Positions 42,154-51,944 of a stretch of 64,000 nucleotides of DNA are shown piece by piece. The DNA comes from Pachysolen tannophilus NRRL Y-2460 (lineage: Eukaryota > Ascomycota > Pichiomycetes > Alaninales > Pachysolenaceae): positions 368,039 to 432,038 of the forward strand of contig KV454014.1 of assembly GCA_001661245.1 (NCBI GenBank), read 5' to 3'. The notes beneath the pieces were generated by a model. It saw only the letters and a program-made list of their open reading frames with translations, did not search any database and was not told the DNA's origin. The translations under genes were made by a program, and so were the position numbers. Every line of letters begins with the position of its first letter. The stretch's first letter is position 1.

Positions 42154-44004
42154 ATGTCTGATCAGAATTCGCAACGGACACTGGATAATCATATAGAAGA
42201 TACTGATCGTCATCACCCTCATCACCATCATCATCATCACCATCATCATAGTAAGGAATCAGGAAATGACCAGCAACAGCAACAACAGCAGCAGCTGCAG
42301 CAGCTGCCGCTGCCACAGCAACCGATGGTGAGAATAGGTAAATATCAGGTAGTCAAGACTTTGGGGGAAGGTTCATTTGGGAAAGTGAAATTGGCATACC
42401 ATATGGTGACCGGTCAGAAAGTTGCTTTAAAGATCATAAATAGAAAGACTTTAGCTAAATCTGATATGCAAGGAAGAATTGAAAGAGAAATTTCATACTT
42501 GAGATTACTTAGGCATCCTCATATTATTAAATTATATGATGTTATTAAATCAAAAGATGAGATAATTATGGTGATGGAATTTGCTGGGAAAGAGTTATTT
42601 GATTATATTGTTCAAAGAGGTAAGATGGAAGAAAAAGAAGCAAAAAGATTTTTCCAGCAAATCATTGCAGCTGTTGAATATTGTCATAGGCATAAAATTG
42701 TCCATAGAGATTTGAAACCTGAAAATTTGTTATTGGATGATCAGTTAAATGTGAAAATTGCTGATTTTGGGTTAAGTAATATTATGACAGATGGTAATTT
42801 CTTAAAGACAAGTTGCGGATCTCCAAATTATGCAGCTCCAGAAGTAATTTCAGGGAAATTATACGCTGGACCTGAAGTTGATGTATGGTCCTGTGGTGTT
42901 ATCTTGTACGTTATGCTTTGTGGAAGATTACCATTTGATGATGAATTTATTCCAGCTTTGTTTAAAAAAATTAGTAATGGTGTTTATACTTTACCAAATT
43001 ATTTATCTCCAGGTGCTAAAAATTTATTAACAAAAATGTTGGTTGTTAATCCATTAAACCGTATTACAATACATGGAATAATGGAAGATGAATGGTTTAA
43101 AGTTGGATTCCCAGAATATTTATTACCTCAAGATATGAAAACTACAAAATTGGATATTGATAATGATGTAATTAATGCATTATCTTTTACAATGGGTTAC
43201 GATAGAGATGAAATCATAGATTCAATCAAACTGGGTAGATCTCCTGAAACAAATGAAATCTTGGATGCTTATGAATTAATTAAAGAAAATAAGATATTGG
43301 TTGATGATTTAAAGAAAAATTCTTCCAATATGGATCAATTTTTATCTCAATCACCACCATCAACTTGGAATTCACATAACATTGGTAACAATGACAACAA
43401 TCACAATAATTTGGCAAAGGAAAACTCTATAACTTATCAAGCACTATCACCTAATCCAGATTCATCTTCACCAAATTCAACAATTGCCATCTTGCCTTCC
43501 TCATTACCACAAATCCATAGAGCTTATATGATGTCTAAAATCCAACAAAATCAAGCAGTTCAAAAAGTAAATCCAATTTCAACAAAAAAATCAAAGACAA
43601 GATGGCATTTTGGAATCAGATCAAGATCATACCCTTTGGATGTTATGGGTGAAATTTACAGAGCTTTGAAAAATTTAGGTGCTGAATGGGTTAAACCTTC
43701 AGAGGAAGAATTATGGACGATAAGAGTAAGATGGAAATATGGAGGTGGAGTTAAGAGCGATGTCGAACCAGATTTGATGAGAATGGTTATTCAATTATTC
43801 CAATTGGAACCAAACAACTATTTAGTTGATTTCAAATTCGATGGTTGGGAAAGTAACGGTAAGGGGAAATCTGACGATAATACCAAAGATGATAATGGCC
43901 AACACGACGTTGAAGAAGACGAAATCAGCTCATTTTCTGCATATCCGTTCCTTCATCTCTCTACTCAGCTAATTTTGGAATTAGCTGTTAACAGTCAGGG
44001 CTAA
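42154..44004 (+). CDS. SNF1: AMPK catalytic subunit Snf1
   Basis: 616 residues. A poly-His run (about 21-32) and a Gln-rich stretch precede the kinase domain (about 60-315). The domain has the P-loop GEGSFGKVKLA, HRDLKPENLLL, DFGLSN and the activation loop LKTSCGSPNYAAPE, whose Thr is the Sak1/Elm1/Tos3 target in yeast. A UBA-like autoinhibitory region (ALSFTMGYDRDEI) and the Snf4/Sip-binding C-terminus (KSKTRWHFGIRSRSYPLDVMG to FLHLSTQLILELAVNS) follow. Snf1 drives the switch to non-glucose carbon sources, including glyoxylate-cycle genes such as MLS1. The His run is shared with S. cerevisiae Snf1, where it has been reported to sense pH. No CTG codon occurs in the kinase domain; they sit in the N-terminal tail and the linker. 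Confidence 0.98.
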   Translation: MSDQNSQRTLDNHIEDTDRHHPHHHHHHHHHHSKESGNDQQQQQQQQLQQLPLPQQPMVRIGKYQVVKTLGEGSFGKVKLAYHMVTGQKVALKIINRKTLAKSDMQGRIEREISYLRLLRHPHIIKLYDVIKSKDEIIMVMEFAGKELFDYIVQRGKMEEKEAKRFFQQIIAAVEYCHRHKIVHRDLKPENLLLDDQLNVKIADFGLSNIMTDGNFLKTSCGSPNYAAPEVISGKLYAGPEVDVWSCGVILYVMLCGRLPFDDEFIPALFKKISNGVYTLPNYLSPGAKNLLTKMLVVNPLNRITIHGIMEDEWFKVGFPEYLLPQDMKTTKLDIDNDVINALSFTMGYDRDEIIDSIKLGRSPETNEILDAYELIKENKILVDDLKKNSSNMDQFLSQSPPSTWNSHNIGNNDNNHNNLAKENSITYQALSPNPDSSSPNSTIAILPSSLPQIHRAYMMSKIQQNQAVQKVNPISTKKSKTRWHFGIRSRSYPLDVMGEIYRALKNLGAEWVKPSEEELWTIRVRWKYGGGVKSDVEPDLMRMVIQLFQLEPNNYLVDFKFDGWESNGKGKSDDNTKDDNGQHDVEEDEISSFSAYPFLHLSTQLILELAVNSQG

Positions 44005-44773
44005 AAGATATATTAAAAAAAAGAAAAGAAAAAAAAAAAACTAAATTAATCAATCTTTCTTTACTAGAGTTTACGTTGCGTTTTCCTTTTCGTTTGTCTT
44101 TTTATTTTACTTTTTTTTTTTGTAGTTTTAATTTGCATTTGGCCTCAAATAGCTTCACCGATGAATCGTTGATCTAACTCTCGCTCCGTAGTCTCATAAC
44201 TCCAATCGTTTCTAATGGTATATAAAATGGTAAATTTGGCTTGTGTTTCTCTATCAAAAACGGTTTTTTTCTGCCAAGTGAGATTTTCCCTAAATTGGAC
44301 CCTTGATGATATCTTTTCACGATAAGTCTATAAAAAACCATAATACATTCTCTTATTGGACATTACTTATCTTGAACTATATTTGTATATAATCAAGAGA
44401 ATTATTTGGAAAAATTGTTGAAATCATTTGTAATCTATAAGAATATTTGAATTGGTGATTTTTTCAATTATCAGGTAATTTTTTTTTTCTTTGGCTTTTT
44501 TGGATGTAATCAAATGGATTTTAACTGATTTGAATAATATTAGGTGATATTAGTTGATTTTTTTTTTAATAATTTGTGATTTTGAATAAAAAGTTAAAGT
44601 GAGAGCTTGGTTTATATAATTCACTATTTTTGAAGTGATTGTTCTATAAGGGGATTGGTGGTGATTGGAGATATATATAGGGTGAAGGGAGAAATCATCA
44701 ATCGGCTGTAATATATTCGTTGAAATTGAAAAATAAAAAGAAAAAACAATATAATATTGAGGTTTAATACAGA
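44005..44773. other. Intergenic, promoter of USP-domain gene
   Basis: 769 bases between SNF1 and the next gene. TATATAAAATGG at about 44219 and TATATATAGGG near 44673 could act as TATA elements; T-runs and imperfect TTTTTAGTTGATT/ATTTTCAATT repeats occur between. I see no gene. Confidence 0.5.
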
Positions 44774-47163
44774 ATGGAAAATAAAATAGAGGATAAGGCG
44801 GAAGGTCTGGAATTGAAACCTGTCTTGAAGAATAACAGTTTATCGCCTTCCACGATTCTGACTCCTTTGGCGTCGGAAGATTCGTTGGAATCTGAATCTG
44901 GTATATCTTTAATGGTCAGGAAGACACCATCCGCATCTGCATCCGCTTCATCTCAACGTTCCACATTGAATCAGAAAGAACTGATAAAGATGTTTAATCA
45001 ATTGAAATTATCCAAAAGATCGAATAAACTGTTGTATACAAAAGTGAGGTGTCCCTTGCCTCAAGATTTAGAATTTGAACATGAAAGGAGACTTAAAACA
45101 GGTGATTTCGATTTAGAAAATACCAATCTTTGTATGGTGAAAACAAAATCTTCAGATGAAGAACAAAGATTGAAAAATGAAAGAGAAAAACGAAAAATAA
45201 TGCTTGCAAAAAATCAAAGAAAAGTTTTAGCTAGAATTAATAAATCGTTTATTGAAAGAGTTTCATTTGATACTATTAGTAAAAAAAAAATATTGAAGAA
45301 TTTGATGCTTATTATGATAATGACAGTGATGATGATTCAGATTATGATTATAATGAATTTAGAAATAGTGGGGGTACAGGTTCAATAGGTCGTTCAGGCT
45401 CTATTGATCCAGAAGAATTTTTTAGAACAACAGGTCTTAATTCTCCAAGAAAAATAAGAAGCAATCCATCTTCTCCTTTTAATATAGTTAGACCTGTTAA
45501 ATCTTTAGATCCTTCATCTGGCTCTTTATTTGAATATATAAGACCTTCGTTGGATTATCCGACAAGACCAATTATTACCAATGATTCGTGTACTTTAGCA
45601 AGAGAGCATAAAGATTTTTTCGCTTTGTACGATAAAAAAGTTAAAGGAAGGCGACCAGTACTACCAGGAAGAGTTGTTATGGTTTATATTAATGGTAGAC
45701 GGCATACTTGGGTTGCACTAGACTGGGTAATAAAGAAATTTCTTGAAAATGGTGACAGAATTGTTGTGATTGCCTCTGTTAACCCGATACATGGGGAGGG
45801 AAGAAGATCATTTAGTCAAACTCGTAGTAGATCTAGAAAAAGAGGATTAATTGAAACAAAGAAAAATACTACAGAACATATAAAAGATGTTGCATTAAAC
45901 ATTTTAAAATATTGTCTCTTGTTAGCCGATGAAAATTTAATTGTCAAGATAAATGTGGAATTGTCCGTAGGAACAACAAAAGTAACATTAAAAGATATGT
46001 TCAAGTTATATCATCCAACTGTAATAGTAACTGGTACTAAAAGAAATATTGATAGAACTCCGATGGTTGCTTGGAATTCAGCTAAAGTCACAGATAGATT
46101 AGTTTCAAGATTCCCTATACCAGTAATAATGGTTCCATCAAATAATATGGAAATTTTTGAATTTTCATTATTTGCTAAATTGAGGGAAAAATTTGCAAAT
46201 TTTAATTGTGGAAACGAAGAATCTAAAGAAAATGTAAATGTTAAAGAGATTATTTCAAGAGGTAAAGACTTTGATTTTGAAAAATTAAATAAAACTTCAT
46301 TTAATAAACTTATGGATGCCATAAAAGAGGATAATAAACTTTCATCAGTTTTAAATCCTGGTAATGAGATCAAAGTTAGTAAAAGTAGGAATGAAAATGA
46401 TGTAGATGATGAGAGTGATGAAAGTGATGCATATTCAAGTGAAAATGATTTGGATGATTCAATCTCGGATGCATTTTCAGAATTGTCAAAGACTTTTTCA
46501 GAAAGTGATTCCGTTATGGAATTGAAAAAAGCTTGTCATAATATAGAAGTGGATTTGGATAAGAAATTGAAAGATCTTAAATCAAGTGAACCTTCAAAAG
46601 ATTTGTATAAAGATTTATTATCAACTGTTTCTCAGGCATCAAGACAAATGGGTATTAGAATGGCCGAAATCGAAAAAAGTGATGGTATGGGTGCTGCAAT
46701 TGTTAGAATTATCACTGGTTTACCCGATAGGAAAGCCAAAAAATCAATGTTGGATGTAGCTGATGATCTGCCTCATCCAGGACTATCAAGATTTAAAACA
46801 GCAGGACAAGCAGTTTCAGTAGTACCCTCAATAAACATCTCAGGAGATCCAACTCTCGATGAGGAACATAACAATAGATTACGGCCAACACGTTCTTCTT
46901 TGAAATTCCAACTTAGCAGAACAGACTCAGAAAGAAGAAAAATGAAGGGTAAAAATGATAATGATCGTCGGCCGTCAGCCGGAATGTTATTCCCAGACAA
47001 CAGTGACCCAAATCTAGAATTCCACAGAAACAAATTGCAAGTAACTTTCTCATCTCCAAATATAGAAAGCACAACTCACAACAGACGTAAAGTTGATCTG
47101 GAAAAGGACAAAATAAGATCCAAATTTTCACTAAGAAGTCTTTTCAAAAAATATTCCAAATAA
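44774..47163 (+). CDS. Universal-stress-protein-domain gene, broken by frameshift
   Basis: Frame 1 runs from ATG 44774 to a stop at 45388, but after the A10 run at 45281-45290 it turns into unlikely Met/Ile-rich sequence. The next frame is open without a break from that run to 47163. Just after it reads Asp/Tyr/Ser-rich sequence, then NSPRKIRSNPSSPFNIVRP and SGSLFEYIRPSLDYP. One extra A in the run would join the two into about 796 residues. The second part holds a USP-A-like fold (GRVVMVYINGRRHTWVALDWVIKKF; TVIVTGTKRN; RFPIPVIMVP) and an acidic-Ser C-terminal half with phospho-type sites, ending basic (FSLRSLFKKYSK). I do not assign a yeast name. Cause of the shift: sequencing error, true mutation or slippage. 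Confidence 0.7.
45281..45290 (+). other. A10 run at frame break
   Basis: Ten A after AGT, directly where the reading frame changes inside the USP-domain gene. With eleven A the two open frames become continuous. I saw no GTATGT donor or TACTAAC branch site around it that would suggest an intron. Confidence 0.75.
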
Positions 47164-47602
47164 CTTTTCTTTTTTTTTGTCCCCTCCAATAAATGTACTA
47201 TACTATATATATAAATTTCCAACAAACTCATTCTTTATAAATAGATGAGCCCATATATATATATACATATATAATATTCATATAATCATGTAACTTCATT
47301 AATATATAAACGAATACGACTTCATTATCTCGTTCATCTGCTTGCTGTACAGTGATGCATAAAATGTAACTATCGCATTCCGCATAAAAGCAGTGAAAAA
47401 AAAAAAGAAAAAAAGTCTGCAAGCAAAAATACCATTATAAGAAGAGAATACTAGTTGTTGAATTGTTGATATATTTATGATTTCTGTGTCTATATTGTTT
47501 CTTTAGTGTTTTTATTGTTGTTATTGTTGCTGTTGTTGTTGTTGTAACTTTTAGCTATTGCTAGACATGAAATAAAAATTAAGTAATTGCAAATGATAAT
47601 TT
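47164..47602. other. Intergenic, promoter of PFA5-like gene
   Basis: 439 bases with TATATA tracts (about 47200-47275), an A-run, and a GTTGTTATTGTTGCTGTTGTTG repeat region at about 47516-47545. No gene. Confidence 0.55.
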
Positions 47603-48838
47603 ATGATGGATGGCGACAGAGGGCTAGAGGTTAAACTGAAACCTTCTTTGAATTACAATTCAACGCTTGGCCAGAGTGTACAGAATCAAGGTTTTCAATC
47701 GAAAGCGAGAACATCTGTGATGGCTTATTATGGGAAGAAATTTGTTCCGTTACTAGTTGTGCTTGGATTGGGATATCATAATTATTCTTACTGTTATCGT
47801 TTTTGTTGGACCGAGGTACATGATCGTTTAAACCATCACTCTGTGTGTTATGGATTACTATTTGGATTCAATTTTATACAAGCAATATTATTGATTATAT
47901 GGTTGGAGATTTTTATTGTTGGTCCAGGGAGATTGAAGTTACAAATACCGCCTTATGATTTGTCTATGTATTTTGATCAAACTAGAAATGATGTTAGTAG
48001 TCAGGGCGATTTTAATCGAGATAAATTGATTTATAATAGTCAAATTTACATTGAAGCTCCAGATTTTTTCATTTGTAATTTCCAAGGGCTCCCATTTTGG
48101 TGTTCAAAGTGTAATTCATTGAAATTGATGAGATCCCATCATTATAATGGTTGTAATGCATGTATAAAGAGGTTTGACCATTACTGCATTTGGATAGGTG
48201 CAGTTATTGGCTCAGATAACTACAAATTCTTTATATCCATCTTGATATGGTTCTTGATCTACTTCATCTTTACCGTTGCTAGTGTTAGCGCTTATGCTTC
48301 CGACATCAAGGACTATGAAACAGTTAATTTAAAATATACGTTAAACCCAAATTTAATTTTCCTATATATTGTTGACAATTTTTGGATATTAATAGTATCT
48401 CTGTTATTAGGTTGTCATTTATTTTCCATCAAGAGAAATGTTTCCACAGTAGAGGAATTACAGATTAGCCGAATGAAGAGACTGGCAAGAAAACGTCATA
48501 GAAAAAATAAATACAGTGAAGTAGAAGAATCAAAAGAAGTAGAAGATCATTTATATGTTAATGCTAAACATCCATTGCATCCAAAAGTACGATTTGTGGT
48601 GAGACTCACTGATAAAGATTATCCATACAATAAAGGGTTTAATAGAAACTGGCGTGAAGTGATGGGTGATAATTTTTTGAACTGGTTTAACCCTATAAAA
48701 CTCCCGAAAATGAAAAATCTGGTTCAAAATTTCCAAGACTTGATTGATAATGAAAATAATCTTATTAGTGATAATTTTAAAAAAGAAGTGTTGAAGAGGA
48801 TAGATGAAGGAAATTGTGTACAGTTTGGAAGCTACTAA
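47603..48838 (+). CDS. PFA5: DHHC-type palmitoyltransferase, PFA5-like
   Basis: 411 residues with two N-terminal membrane spans, a cysteine-rich domain (about 165-210) and two further spans. The domain reads FWCSKCNSLKLMRSHHYNGCNACIKRFDHYCIWIGAVIGSDNYKFF. The active-site motif is DHYC rather than DHHC. Two usual zinc-ligand positions are changed: the HC after C-x2-C-x9 is HY, and the Cys five residues after the active site is Val. DHYC and lost ligands are tolerated in some yeast members such as Akr1 and Pfa5. Layout and length fit Pfa5 (374 residues). It would attach palmitate to cysteines of membrane proteins. The family call is firm; the symbol is tentative. Confidence 0.65.
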   Translation: MMDGDRGLEVKLKPSLNYNSTLGQSVQNQGFQSKARTSVMAYYGKKFVPLLVVLGLGYHNYSYCYRFCWTEVHDRLNHHSVCYGLLFGFNFIQAILLIIWLEIFIVGPGRLKLQIPPYDLSMYFDQTRNDVSSQGDFNRDKLIYNSQIYIEAPDFFICNFQGLPFWCSKCNSLKLMRSHHYNGCNACIKRFDHYCIWIGAVIGSDNYKFFISILIWFLIYFIFTVASVSAYASDIKDYETVNLKYTLNPNLIFLYIVDNFWILIVSLLLGCHLFSIKRNVSTVEELQISRMKRLARKRHRKNKYSEVEESKEVEDHLYVNAKHPLHPKVRFVVRLTDKDYPYNKGFNRNWREVMGDNFLNWFNPIKLPKMKNLVQNFQDLIDNENNLISDNFKKEVLKRIDEGNCVQFGSY

Positions 48839-49153
48839 TGTAAAATATTATTCAATATATTCAACTAATTGTACAATTATATATTAATTATTTAACAGTT
48901 ATTAGCATAAATACTACGAGGAATTTAGGTAAATACGTTATTGTCTGTTTATTGAACAAGAAAAAAAAATACAATACAAATTACAAGGTATCTGTGGTGT
49001 TTAAGAATATAAAATTAAACGATTTGTTAAACTTATCAACCACATAACATAAAACAAGCAAAAATTTTAAAACTAAAATTCATAATGAAAATAAAAAGCA
49101 CAAAAAAGCAAAGTTATTCATCAATATCTTGTAAATGAAAAAAAAATTTTTTT
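48839..49153. other. Intergenic, between convergent gene ends
   Basis: 315 bases of A/T-rich DNA between the 3' ends of the acyltransferase and AMD1. Nothing else noted. Confidence 0.55.
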
Positions 49154-51601
49154 TCAATTCTGAGATTCCGTATTATAGGTATTTATAAGATCATGTTCAA
49201 CTTTTAACGTTTCAAATCTATAATTTACTCTAATATCTGGGACATTAGTTTTTTCAATATCATTACCGTCTGGTCCTTCCATTGTAAAATTAGGACCTAA
49301 CCAATGCCTTTTTAATTCATATTCAAATCCGCTTTGCATTACTGAATTTTTAGCCAATTCACATAAATCAACATTACTTAATTTGTAAATCTGAGCAGCC
49401 ACTGAATACTCTTCAATCAATGGTTCCCTAGTATAAGAAAATTGTAATGGATCATCTGTAGATAAAGAAACATTAAGACCTCTATGAAAATAATAGGGGA
49501 AAGGATTTTTATCATAGGTCAAGAATAACGCATTATTTGATAATGGTGACATTGCAATTGGAATTTGATCTAAATAATACAAGTATTGGATGTAAGGCAA
49601 TTTCCTTAATAAAATACCATGTGAAATACCTTCAGAAACCAAATATGAGTTTATAAGATGTTCAGGATCACCAGCTTCACCACAATGGGGTCTTAAAACT
49701 AATGTATTAAAACCTCTTTTTTGTCTCCAATAATTCAAAGAACAAATATTCGAAAATAAATAGTACAAATAATATGAATATGGAGGATTATTAGGTGAAT
49801 CCCAATATTTTGGAGTTGGATATTTTCTGTGAAATCTTCTATCTTGCTTAGACTCATCATCAACTGAATCAAAACCAACCACTCTTTGTAAAAAGACATG
49901 CAATTTAGGGTGAGAAGATGGATCTTTTGTCACCTCATATAAAGGTTGGAAAAGATTTATAATGATATCATGAAATGATGAAACCAAGTCACCATTCTTA
50001 TAAACACTATACAATCTTGGAACTTGAATTAACCATCTAACATTATGCGTGAAAAGTTTATTATCGATAACCCATTCAGCCAATTTATCCCATTCAGTAA
50101 TGCTTCTACCATAAACTGAAATTCTAAATTCAGAAAACTGATATTTTGACTGTTCTAAATCGTCAAAAACTTCTTGAGTTATTTCTGCTAAATAACTTCC
50201 CTTAATATAATTATCAGTTTTTAAAAAAATTTCTCTTAAACGAGATTCACCAATTGGATTATATTTTAAATTGAATTTATCAAATCTTTGGAAAGTATCT
50301 TTATGAGCATGCATATCAAGGGTATCGATACTCAAATCATATGCGGTTAAATTTAAAGATTTAAACACTTCATCTAAAGTTAAGACTTTACCATCTCTAA
50401 ATATCACTTTTTCATTAGAACAATGACGAATCTTGTGTTTAATAAATCTTAATAAATGTTTTTGATTCATACAAGCCGAATGATGAACGTGAGTATCTAC
50501 TTTTCTAACGTTATAAAAATCTCTATGAGGATTTTTCTTTGAATCTGCAGTTTCTTGATATTCATTTAATAAAGTGTATAAATTCCATTTAGCATCCAAA
50601 TATTGTAATCTTTTAAATGCAAAAGATTTTGCAGGTCCTTCTGATGCAATTGTAATAATTTTATCCAAATCTACATAATAATCTTTAATTGTAGGTACTT
50701 GTACTAAATTTTTATCAGGTTTCCCAGCTTCAGTAATTTGATAAACGTCTGAATCATCTAATTGAAATTCAATTGTTGTATCAACTCCTGGTATTTCACA
50801 TTTGTTAAAATCAAATTCAGATCTACCATTAGTTATTTTAGCTGTATCATTATCATTAAATTTTTTAGAATTATCCTGAAGTTTCCATGTTGGTTTTGGT
50901 GGCTCTGGGTAAATTTTCCAAGTACCATTTCTATCATTTTTAGGATTATCATTAAATCTTTGTAATGAAACACCTTGATATTTTCTTCTCAAACTTCTAC
51001 AAAATTTCAAATTTTTAAACAACAAAGACAATTCATCTGAAGGTGAATCAGATAAAGTATTATGATCATATTCACCTATAGCGCCCAATTTAAAATGAGA
51101 TTCCGTATGTTTAACATTTTTTGGCAGTAAAGGTTCATTGGAAATTCCACGATTCGAAGGCTCCAGCGGTAATGGAGCTGGAGGAGGTGGCGGATTCACC
51201 ACAGAATACTTCCTTGGATGGCTTATCGGTGCACCATTTGGGTGATGATGGTTCTCAACCGCTTCAAAAGCTTGTATCTTGGCATTATGCTCATTCATCA
51301 TCTTATCTTCAGTATACGAGAAATGAGTCGAAATACTACGGTTCATATCAGCATCATTTAAACCATGCTCATCTTCATCTTCTTCTTCATCTTCCTTCTT
51401 GTCTTCCTCCTCCTTTTCCTTCTTGATATCAGGATTATCACCTGTTGGAGAAACTACAGCATTACTATTATGAGCCAGTAAATTATCTTTTGTCAACTCA
51501 TAAGAACCTTTAAACGAATCTTTAAATAAATCTTGTTGGCGGCGAGCAACGTTCAATTCATCTCCACTCTTCGAAGATTTCTCAGAATCCTTATCTCCCA
51601 T
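49154..51601 (-). CDS. AMD1: AMP deaminase
   Basis: 815 residues from the ATG at 51601; eight codons upstream begin at a TTG. S. cerevisiae Amd1 has 810. It converts AMP to IMP and ammonia and so sets the adenine/guanine nucleotide balance. The catalytic domain starts near residue 330. It carries the metal-binding VDTHVHHSACMNQKHLLRFIK, the VVGFDSVDDESK motif, LRPHCGEAGD and the signature SLSTDDPLQFSYTREPLIEEY (about 705). The N-terminal third is regulatory and poorly conserved, with an acidic Lys/Glu/Asp run (KKEKEEEDKKEDEEEDEDE) near residue 60 and a Pro-rich patch (PPPPPAPLPLEP). No CTG codons occur in the catalytic domain. Confidence 0.97.
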   Translation of the reverse strand: MGDKDSEKSSKSGDELNVARRQQDLFKDSFKGSYELTKDNLLAHNSNAVVSPTGDNPDIKKEKEEEDKKEDEEEDEDEHGLNDADMNRSISTHFSYTEDKMMNEHNAKIQAFEAVENHHHPNGAPISHPRKYSVVNPPPPPAPLPLEPSNRGISNEPLLPKNVKHTESHFKLGAIGEYDHNTLSDSPSDELSLLFKNLKFCRSLRRKYQGVSLQRFNDNPKNDRNGTWKIYPEPPKPTWKLQDNSKKFNDNDTAKITNGRSEFDFNKCEIPGVDTTIEFQLDDSDVYQITEAGKPDKNLVQVPTIKDYYVDLDKIITIASEGPAKSFAFKRLQYLDAKWNLYTLLNEYQETADSKKNPHRDFYNVRKVDTHVHHSACMNQKHLLRFIKHKIRHCSNEKVIFRDGKVLTLDEVFKSLNLTAYDLSIDTLDMHAHKDTFQRFDKFNLKYNPIGESRLREIFLKTDNYIKGSYLAEITQEVFDDLEQSKYQFSEFRISVYGRSITEWDKLAEWVIDNKLFTHNVRWLIQVPRLYSVYKNGDLVSSFHDIIINLFQPLYEVTKDPSSHPKLHVFLQRVVGFDSVDDESKQDRRFHRKYPTPKYWDSPNNPPYSYYLYYLFSNICSLNYWRQKRGFNTLVLRPHCGEAGDPEHLINSYLVSEGISHGILLRKLPYIQYLYYLDQIPIAMSPLSNNALFLTYDKNPFPYYFHRGLNVSLSTDDPLQFSYTREPLIEEYSVAAQIYKLSNVDLCELAKNSVMQSGFEYELKRHWLGPNFTMEGPDGNDIEKTNVPDIRVNYRFETLKVEHDLINTYNTESQN

Positions 51602-51930
51602 ATTCAACAATTGATCAAACTCCAATTCAAACCAGCTACTTCAACCAGATTTTTTTCCCCCATTGATTTAATTTATAAATATATATTAATCAAGTCAAAA
51701 ACTTTTCATCAATTTCAATTTTATTGATTCCGGTAGTGTAACTCGAACAAAGTGATTTGTTAAATGTTGAATCAAATTGATGAAATCAATTTGACAAGAG
51801 AGGTGTTGATGATTTGTTGGGACGATATTAAACCAATCATAATTGAGATTTTTAGATAGAGATCTTGGTGTGGGCTTCTTGGAGTGTTTGTTTGCTTGTT
51901 TGTTTGTTTTTTGTTTGTCATATATGAGCG
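51602..51930. promoter_or_regulatory. Divergent AMD1/LTN1 promoter
   Basis: 329 bases between two divergent genes. A GTTTGTTTGTTTGTTT repeat (about 51888-51917) lies just upstream of LTN1. A six-codon upstream frame overlaps the LTN1 start and is listed separately. Confidence 0.5.
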
Positions 51931-51944
51931 ATGAATCCGTATAG
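51924..51944 (+). other. Upstream ORF overlapping LTN1 start
   Basis: An ATG at 51924 lies 7 bases before the LTN1 ATG (51931) in another frame. It encodes six residues (MSDESV) before TAG at 51942-51944. If the transcript begins further upstream, scanning ribosomes would meet it first, which could lower Ltn1 synthesis. If transcription starts between the two ATGs it has no effect. Confidence 0.45.

Noticed and set aside
45100-45560. Intron explaining the frame change in the USP-domain gene
   Set aside because: No GTATGT donor or TACTAAC branch site seen around the junction, and the A10 run sits exactly at the break.
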